NCBI GenBank assembly: GCA_005786775.1
Contig: SYDD01000061.1
Coordinates: forward strand, 1-12,387
DNA length: 12,387 nucleotides
Direction of reading: 5' to 3'
Source of the DNA: Opitutaceae bacterium
GTDB lineage: Bacteria > Verrucomicrobiota > Verrucomicrobiia > Opitutales > Opitutaceae
Made by a program: the position numbers and the translations under genes. Shown here one piece after another: positions 7,762 to 12,387 of the stretch. The notes beneath the pieces were generated by a model, which did not search any database, was not told the DNA's origin, and was given only the letters and a program-made list of their open reading frames with translations. Position 1 is the first letter of the stretch. Each line of letters opens with the position of its first letter.

Positions 7762-9420
7762 TTAGTCGCCGGGCGGTAGCGCCGCCAGCTCGGACCGCCA
7801 GCGTTCGGCCGGCCCCACCTCGCCCGCGGCCGTGGCCGCCTCAATCGCCCGCGGCAACCACGCGCGCCGTAGGGCCAGCGGCGGCAGGGGCTCGGACAGC
7901 AGCGTCGCCCAGCGCAGCACCGCCACATCCGGCCGCCCCGCCGCCGAAAGCATCCCCGCATGCTCGGCCCGCAACGCCCAGCTCGCCGCGTCTCCTGCTC
8001 CACTCGTCGGCGCCGCCAACAGCCACGGCAGGGCCGCGGCCACCCGGCCGGCCGCCAACTCACGGTGTGCCGCCCACACGGCAACACTAGCGTCCGTCGC
8101 CTCGTCGCAGGCGCGCTCGAGCAGGCGCTCCGCCGCGGCGGAAAGGCCGAGCCGAAAAAGTTCCCGGACGCGCCGAAGCCGAGCGTGGCTCCGTAACTCC
8201 GGGGACAGCACCGAGGATTCGCCCAGCTGCGCCTCAAGTCCGGTCGCGAACGGCCGATAGAGGGGATCGCCGATCGCCACGGCCTGCCAGCCCAACGCGG
8301 GCAAGGCCTGAAACACGGCCTCCGCCCAGGTCACGCCCGTCAGTAGCTGCCGCAAAAGCAGGTCCGGCCGGTGGGTAAGCTCAAGGTACGGCTCGTAGAC
8401 ATTACCCACGGTGGCGGCGACGCCACGCGCCACCAGCGGTGCAATCCATCCCTTCTCGGGGTCGCGGAGGGTCGCGGCCGAGTAGCTGTGGATGTGCAGC
8501 GCGATCGCCCCGGGCACGAAACGGAAGCCGGGCAGGCGGAACGGCCCGTCGAAGGTGCCGGAGTACCAGCCAAAATAGACCGCCGTCGCCTCGGCGCGCG
8601 CCGTCGCCGGGAATGTCGGCGGCGCCTCGTCCCGCAATACCTCAAAGTCGCGCGCCGCCAGCTCACCGGCCGCTGTGGCCAGCCAGCTGTCACCTAACGT
8701 CCCGCGTTGAGCGAGGTCGATCAACGCCCGGCCGGCCAGCCCGTGCCGCTCCGCCGCAAGTGCGGAGTCCACGAGCGCGCGCGCGGACTTCGCGGAGGGT
8801 CCGTCGAGCCGCGACACACGCACGACGCGCTGCAGTTCCGCGGGGGCGGGGCGGTCGCGGTTGAAAAGGGGATTGGGCGTAAAGCCGGCGAGCGGGTCCA
8901 CGGGCCACGCGAGGAGGCTGAGCTCGGCGTCGACCGAGGCCTGATTCGTGCGGAACTCGGGTCGGAGCTTGGGGGTCGCCTCAGCGGCGAGGAGCGCATC
9001 GTCCGGCCCCACCTTCAGCGGTACGCCACGGCATACAACGAGGGCGCCGATCCGGTGGCCCTGCGGGGCATACCGCCGGCGGCCAGCGACGTCACGGCCC
9101 GCCATGGGCAACAGGTCGACCCAGCGGCCGGCACGGAGCCAATCGTTTAAAGGCTCCCAGAGCTCGGTGGTGAACTGCGCGCGAGAGATCGTTTCCTCAG
9201 CCGACAGCGCGAGGGCGACGAGGTTAGCCGCGGGAACGCCCCGCACGGCGAGGTAATGGTGGGCGAGGGCGAGCGACTCCGGATCGCGGGCATTCGCGAG
9301 GACGACGACATCCGCGGGCGAGGGCGCAACGGGCGGAACCGGCGCGGCGAAAAGTGCCGTCAGAATCAACGGCGCCGAACGGCCGACCGCGGAAAGGAGG
9401 CGGAGCAACCCGGGAAACAC
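7762..9420 (-). CDS. exported TIGR03790-family protein with helical C-terminal extension
   Basis: The frame is open back to 9513, but that part overlaps the nuclease gene. I place the start at the GTG at 9420, giving 552 residues and a signal peptide (MFPGLLRLLSAVGRSAPLILTALFAAP); TTG at 9408 is an alternative. The mature protein begins with DVVVLANARDPESLALAHHY, ...RGVPAANLVAL and ...TISRAQF (about 37-83), a pattern I recognise as TIGR03790, an uncharacterised family. Further landmarks are YFGWYSG (282-288), LHIHSYSAATLRDP (308-321), VARGVAATVGNVYEPYL (330-346) and AIGDPLYRPF (382-391). These recall the central sheet of caspase-like peptidases without obvious catalytic residues. From about residue 400 to the end is an Ala/Leu-rich helical region that looks like degenerate TPR repeats, beyond the usual family length. 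It is the last gene of the infC operon, 11 bp behind the nuclease. Function is unknown. Confidence 0.82.
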   Translation of the reverse strand: MFPGLLRLLSAVGRSAPLILTALFAAPVPPVAPSPADVVVLANARDPESLALAHHYLAVRGVPAANLVALALSAEETISRAQFTTELWEPLNDWLRAGRWVDLLPMAGRDVAGRRRYAPQGHRIGALVVCRGVPLKVGPDDALLAAEATPKLRPEFRTNQASVDAELSLLAWPVDPLAGFTPNPLFNRDRPAPAELQRVVRVSRLDGPSAKSARALVDSALAAERHGLAGRALIDLAQRGTLGDSWLATAAGELAARDFEVLRDEAPPTFPATARAEATAVYFGWYSGTFDGPFRLPGFRFVPGAIALHIHSYSAATLRDPEKGWIAPLVARGVAATVGNVYEPYLELTHRPDLLLRQLLTGVTWAEAVFQALPALGWQAVAIGDPLYRPFATGLEAQLGESSVLSPELRSHARLRRVRELFRLGLSAAAERLLERACDEATDASVAVWAAHRELAAGRVAAALPWLLAAPTSGAGDAASWALRAEHAGMLSAAGRPDVAVLRWATLLSEPLPPLALRRAWLPRAIEAATAAGEVGPAERWRSELAALPPGD

Positions 9421-9431
9421 CGGCGAGAGCT

Positions 9432-10460
9432 TCAGGGCGTCGCGGCCTGGCGGCGAGCGATCGCCGCGCGGAGGTACGTGTCCGGCACCGCGCCGCGGAA
9501 CGCCGTCAGCCAAACGCTAGCGAGCATCTGTCCGCCGGCGAGCAGCTGCTCCTCGATCAGGCGGCGCGTCTCAGGCGGCACCTCCGCGCCCGGGGCCTGC
9601 CCGAGGCGGCCGGCCTTCCCGAGCTCGTAGATCGTCTCCACCTGGCGGTGTTGGACACGGATATAGTCCAGCACGGCGACGAAGAGTGGGTCGCGGCCGT
9701 CCGCGCGCGGGCCGAGGGGCAGCACCCGCGGGGGCAGGGCGCGCTCGCGGAGGGCGGGGAAGCGCAGGCCAGTGCGGGCGATGATCCCGCCATCAATCCA
9801 AGAATGGAGTCCGTTCCAGGTGGGGTAGCCGCGGGGGTTGGCCCCGGACCAGCCGTTGTAATGCTTGGTCGTGTGGAGCGGCTGGGAGCAATCGCCGACG
9901 TAATGAGCGAGGAGGCCCATGACGTAGAGTAGGTTGGCGCGGGCGTTGGCCGCCTCGGCGGGGGTACCAACCTCCTCGAAGACGCGCAGGTAGGAAAACC
10001 CGGAGCGCAGGCGGGCGAAGTGCTCTGCGATGGCCCAAGGGGCGAAGCCCGGCCACTCGGCGGTGCGGTCCAAGTTACGCGCGGGATCGATCGGCTTGAA
10101 GGCGGCGGCATGCGCGGCGCGGCCCCGGGCAAACTGGAGTACAAACTCGTAGCGGAAGGACGTGAGCGTATCGAGGTCGAGGCCGGCGTCGGTGAGGTAT
10201 TCCAGGTCGAGGAAGTGATCGCCCCAGCTGCCGCCCGCGTGCTTGAGCGGGAGATCGGGCACGTTGCGCCAACGGTCCGGCTCGGCCGACAGGAAAGCGA
10301 CGCGCTCGGCCTCGTCGGGCCCGGCAACGATTCGCGGGAAGTCCTCCGGCAGGGCCGCGAGGGCGAGCTGGGCGACGATGCGGTGGCCCTCGTAATCCCA
10401 CGCGGCTAGCCGGGCATGGGCGAAGAGGAGCAGGAATGGCAGCAGGGCGGGACGGATCAT
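9432..10460 (-). CDS. exported S1/P1-type zinc nuclease
   Basis: This family comprises trinuclear-zinc phosphodiesterases that degrade single-stranded DNA and RNA and remove 3'-phosphates. The 342-residue precursor has a signal peptide (MIRPALLPFLLLFAHARLAA) and a mature N-terminus beginning with Trp21, whose amino group and carbonyl bind zinc in the family. The remaining ligand set is visible in order: His26 (WDYEGH), Asp62 (PDRW), His82 (DHFLD), His186, Asp190 and His196 (HYVGDCSQPLH), and His219/Asp223 (HSWID). The protein should therefore be active, in the periplasm or outside the cell. It is slightly longer than fungal P1 (about 270) because of inserts around 90-140 and 205-260. The start codon overlaps the amidase stop as ATGA, indicating translational coupling. 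No Shine-Dalgarno sequence is present; the leader is pyrimidine-rich. Confidence 0.92.
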   Translation of the reverse strand: MIRPALLPFLLLFAHARLAAWDYEGHRIVAQLALAALPEDFPRIVAGPDEAERVAFLSAEPDRWRNVPDLPLKHAGGSWGDHFLDLEYLTDAGLDLDTLTSFRYEFVLQFARGRAAHAAAFKPIDPARNLDRTAEWPGFAPWAIAEHFARLRSGFSYLRVFEEVGTPAEAANARANLLYVMGLLAHYVGDCSQPLHTTKHYNGWSGANPRGYPTWNGLHSWIDGGIIARTGLRFPALRERALPPRVLPLGPRADGRDPLFVAVLDYIRVQHRQVETIYELGKAGRLGQAPGAEVPPETRRLIEEQLLAGGQMLASVWLTAFRGAVPDTYLRAAIARRQAATP

Positions 10461-11578
10461 CGGGAGGAGGGCAAAGAGGAAGTGCGCGGCGTACGGCGGG
10501 CGGTCCCGACGGCGCGCGCGTAGTCGCGGATGCCAGCGGCAAGAGCAGCGGCCAGCTGCTGGCGGTATTCAGGTGTCGCGATGCGACGGGCCTCGGCTTC
10601 GCTGGTGAGAAAGCCGCACTCGACGAGGACGCCGGGGGCTTGTAGCGGGCGCAGGACCGCGAGATGCATCAGCTTGCGGCCGCGGTCGGGAGCCTTGAGA
10701 TCGCCGACGAGCCGGCCATGGAGCGAATGAGCAAGCAGGGCGCTCCAGCCGTCCACCCGGTGCACCGGCGAGGCGTGTTGCTCGGCGTCCTCCTTCGCAC
10801 CTGGGCCCCAAGAGTTGGCGGAGCGCTGGCCGCGGGGCGGGAAGGTGTAGACCTCAACCCCCGTCGTGCGGGCATCTTGCGGCAGCGCGTTGAAGTGGAT
10901 GCTGACGAAAGCGTCGGCCTGGGCGACGTTGGACGCGACAGCACGCTGCGGCAGGGCAATGAATGTGTCGCTCTCGCGCGTGAGTACCACCCTGAACCCA
11001 TCGGCCTCGAGCAGTCGGCGCGCGCGGCGGGCGACATCGAGGGTGAGCATTTTCTCGTTGATCTTCAGGTGGGCATTGACCCGCCCCGGATCGTGCCCGC
11101 CGTGGCCGGCGTCGAGGACGATGACTTTGGGGGCCGGGCGGGGCTCGAGGCCGAAACCGGGCTGGAGCACAGGTGCGACGGAGCGCTCGAAGTCCACGCG
11201 GCTTAGGCAAAGCACCCCGCCGGCTAGGGCCACCGGGTCGCCGAGGAAGAGCCGGAGGCCGTTCAGCGTGGCTTCGCGCGACTCGGCCTCAAACGCGGCG
11301 GAGACTCCCGGCCCCTTGAGGGTCGCGCGGCGGCCTTGGTCGGCGGTAGTGAACTGGAGGCCAAGGGCGCGGGCGACGTCCGGGAGAGCGACGTGCTCGA
11401 CCCGCCCGATTCGGCGGACCGGCGGACGCGCGGCAGAGGGCGGCAACTCGGCGGCTGGCGCACCGGGGCGGGTGGGGGGCGTGCGCGGAGGGGATTCGGC
11501 GCCAGAGAGCCGGCTGGGCCAGAGGAGGGCGAGGCCGGCGAGGCACCGGAATCGCGCGAGGAAGGCCGCCCGGGGCAT
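10457..11578 (-). CDS. exported N-acetylmuramoyl-L-alanine amidase (Amidase_3)
   Basis: The enzyme cleaves the bond between N-acetylmuramic acid and L-alanine in peptidoglycan. I use the ATG at 11578 (373 residues) because it starts a good signal peptide (MPRAAFLARFRCLAGLALLWPSRLSGA) and lies after the infC stop; the frame runs back to an ATG at 11629 that overlaps infC by 38 bases. After a Pro-rich linker, residues about 57-135 (RRIGRVEHVALPDVARALGL...) resemble a copper-amine-oxidase-N-like, probably wall-binding domain. The catalytic domain starts at about 151: VIVLDAGHGGHDPG with zinc ligand His159, Glu175 (INEKM), His228 (VSIHFNA) and catalytic Glu320 (LVECGFLTSEAEA). All zinc and catalytic residues are present. 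An insert between His228 and Glu320 is rich in Arg, Pro and His. It follows infC by 13 bp. Likely role: cell separation or wall turnover in the periplasm. Confidence 0.93.
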   Translation of the reverse strand: MPRAAFLARFRCLAGLALLWPSRLSGAESPPRTPPTRPGAPAAELPPSAARPPVRRIGRVEHVALPDVARALGLQFTTADQGRRATLKGPGVSAAFEAESREATLNGLRLFLGDPVALAGGVLCLSRVDFERSVAPVLQPGFGLEPRPAPKVIVLDAGHGGHDPGRVNAHLKINEKMLTLDVARRARRLLEADGFRVVLTRESDTFIALPQRAVASNVAQADAFVSIHFNALPQDARTTGVEVYTFPPRGQRSANSWGPGAKEDAEQHASPVHRVDGWSALLAHSLHGRLVGDLKAPDRGRKLMHLAVLRPLQAPGVLVECGFLTSEAEARRIATPEYRQQLAAALAAGIRDYARAVGTARRTPRTSSLPSSR

Positions 11579-11591
11579 GGCGGCGGCGGGA

Positions 11592-12254
11592 TCAGCCAGC
11601 AGTCGCGGTGCCGGGCGCGGAGGATTCATCCGCGGGCTCCTCCTCTTCCTCAGAGGGCGTGATGAACTTCGGCTTCCGCTTGTTGGCGGGGAGAGGCGTC
11701 AGCATCACGTGGATGTTGCGGCCAATCAGCTTGGGCTCGGCGTCGGCGTGGGCCATTCCAACGAGGTCGGTGACAGCGCGCTTCATCACGTCGAACCCGA
11801 TCTCGGTGTGGGCCATCTCGCGGCCGCGGAACTTGAGCCGCATCTTCACTTTGTTGCCATGGTCGAGGAACTCCTCGGCGTGGCGCAGCTTTGTCTCGTA
11901 GTCGTGCTGCTCGATGCGGGCGGTGAACTCAATCTCCTTGATCTTACTCGCGGTGGCCTTCGAGTGGGAACTCTTCTTCTGTTCTTCGTAGACGTATTTG
12001 CCGAAATCCATGATCCGGCAAACCGGCGGCGTGGCGTTGGGGGCGACCTCCACGAGGTCGAGGCCATTCTCGAGGGCGAGGTTGATGGCCTTGGTGGTGT
12101 CGATGATGCCTAGCTGCTTGCCCTCGGGGGAGATCAGCCGCACCTGCGGGACCTTGATACGGTGATTGCGCCGGATGGCGGCGAACGGGTCGTTGTTGCG
12201 CCGCTGGAACGTGCCGGGGCGGCCGCCGGGGGCGGAGGGGGAGGAGAGGGCCAT
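11592..12254 (-). CDS. infC: translation initiation factor IF-3
   Basis: IF-3 binds the 30S subunit, prevents premature joining of 50S and checks the initiator tRNA-start codon pairing. The 220-residue protein has the N-terminal domain with RRNHRIKVPQVRLI (28-41), GIIDTTKAINLA and PPVCRIMDFGKY (76-87), a Lys-rich linker, and the C-terminal domain from KIKEIEF (104-110) through DHGNKVKMRLKFRGRE to NIHVMLTPLP. The ATG at 12254 is chosen; the frame also runs to a TTG at 12317, and the first 15 residues (Ser/Pro/Gly-rich) are not conserved in IF-3, so a non-AUG start further in, as in E. coli infC (AUU), cannot be excluded. A Glu-rich tail of about 24 residues (PSEEEEEPADESS...) follows the usual C-terminus. 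rpmI and rplT, the common downstream partners, are not here; a secreted amidase follows after 13 bp. Confidence 0.96.
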   Translation of the reverse strand: MALSSPSAPGGRPGTFQRRNNDPFAAIRRNHRIKVPQVRLISPEGKQLGIIDTTKAINLALENGLDLVEVAPNATPPVCRIMDFGKYVYEEQKKSSHSKATASKIKEIEFTARIEQHDYETKLRHAEEFLDHGNKVKMRLKFRGREMAHTEIGFDVMKRAVTDLVGMAHADAEPKLIGRNIHVMLTPLPANKRKPKFITPSEEEEEPADESSAPGTATAG

Positions 12255-12387
12255 CAAGGAGCTTGGGCTGGGAAAGAGAGTTCGGAACGTTTTCCACCGG
12301 CCCCGCCCCGGGGGCAAGGGTTAATTGCGCCGCCCGACCCCGGGCCCCGGCCCCGGCCGCTCAGAGGCTAAAACTCTCGCCGCACGA
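12255..12387 (-). promoter_or_regulatory. infC leader region with G-tract motif
   Basis: These 133 bases lie upstream of infC to the window edge and have no recognisable gene. On the infC-sense strand, positions 12354-12333 read GGGGCCGGGGCCCGGGGTCGGG, four G-tracts separated by two or three bases, matching the G-quadruplex pattern, although the C-rich loops could also pair with the G-tracts. Closer to the start is a small GGAA-AACG-TTCC stem (12286-12297). Stop codons in all three minus frames near 12325-12375 allow an upstream gene to end here (for example reading VRREF-stop), but too little is visible to name it. No -35/-10 pair is evident. Confidence 0.35.

Noticed and set aside
7772..7786. 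Hairpin GGCGG-TAGCG-CCGCC at the end of the TIGR03790 gene as a terminator
   Set aside because: It lies within the coding sequence, has no T-run, and such short GC stems are common by chance here.
10866..12113. A 415-codon plus-strand frame opposite the amidase and infC
   Set aside because: It runs antisense across two clearly conserved genes and its translation is low in complexity; a GC-driven shadow.
12355..12387. Possible tRNA end or hairpin (AGAG-TTTTAGC-CTCT) at the right edge
   Set aside because: Only a 4-bp stem is visible; there is no T-arm, acceptor stem or CCA, so a tRNA cannot be supported.
1..12387. CRISPR arrays, insertion sequences, integrases, phage genes, att sites
   Set aside because: No repeated spacer pattern, transposase or integrase motif, or long terminal repeat was seen; all long frames are accounted for by chromosomal genes.

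Overview
The window is a high-GC stretch of ordinary bacterial chromosome with no mobile elements, CRISPR arrays or RNA genes that I can recognise. The gene families (a GyrA with a canonical GyrA box, an exported TIGR03790-family protein, an infC followed by exported hydrolases) and the base composition fit a Verrucomicrobiota bacterium, probably Opitutaceae-like. That assignment is inference from gene content and protein style, not from a marker search.

Layout, left to right. (1) Positions 2-2482, plus strand: gyrA, running in from the left edge so its true start is outside the window. (2) 2554-3969, plus: a GntP-type permease for gluconate or a related sugar acid. (3) 3974-4465, minus: a small exported protein of unknown function, convergent with the permease with only 4 bp between stop codons. 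(4) 4576-7753, plus: a PTS EIIA-type phosphocarrier domain protein, a CorA-type Mg2+/Co2+ channel and an LldP/LctP-type lactate permease, with gaps of 54 and 43 bp; probably one transcription unit divergent from gene 3. (5) 12254-7762, minus: infC (IF-3), an exported N-acetylmuramoyl-L-alanine amidase, an exported S1/P1 zinc nuclease and an exported TIGR03790-family protein. These four are packed with 13 bp, a 4-bp stop/start overlap and 11 bp between them, so they are very likely an operon. It meets the lactate permease tail to tail with 8 bp between stops, next to a perfect GC-rich inverted repeat.

How the genes may work together: the left part is a housekeeping enzyme followed by uptake of organic acids or sugar acids. 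The EIIA-corA-lldP unit links a phosphoryl-carrier regulator to ion and carboxylate transport. The right-hand operon joins a core translation factor to three secreted or envelope proteins, two of them clear hydrolases (cell wall and nucleic acid) and the third a protein of unknown activity.

Several predicted starts were moved from the longest possible reading frame: gyrA extends upstream off the window, the EIIA protein starts at the ATG at 4576, the TIGR03790 protein probably at a GTG at 9420, the amidase at the ATG at 11578 and IF-3 at the ATG at 12254. Almost none of the starts has a Shine-Dalgarno sequence. I did not find a clearly new biological system; the best leads are the infC-linked secreted operon, the TIGR03790 protein with its helical C-terminal extension, and the EIIA/CorA pairing.
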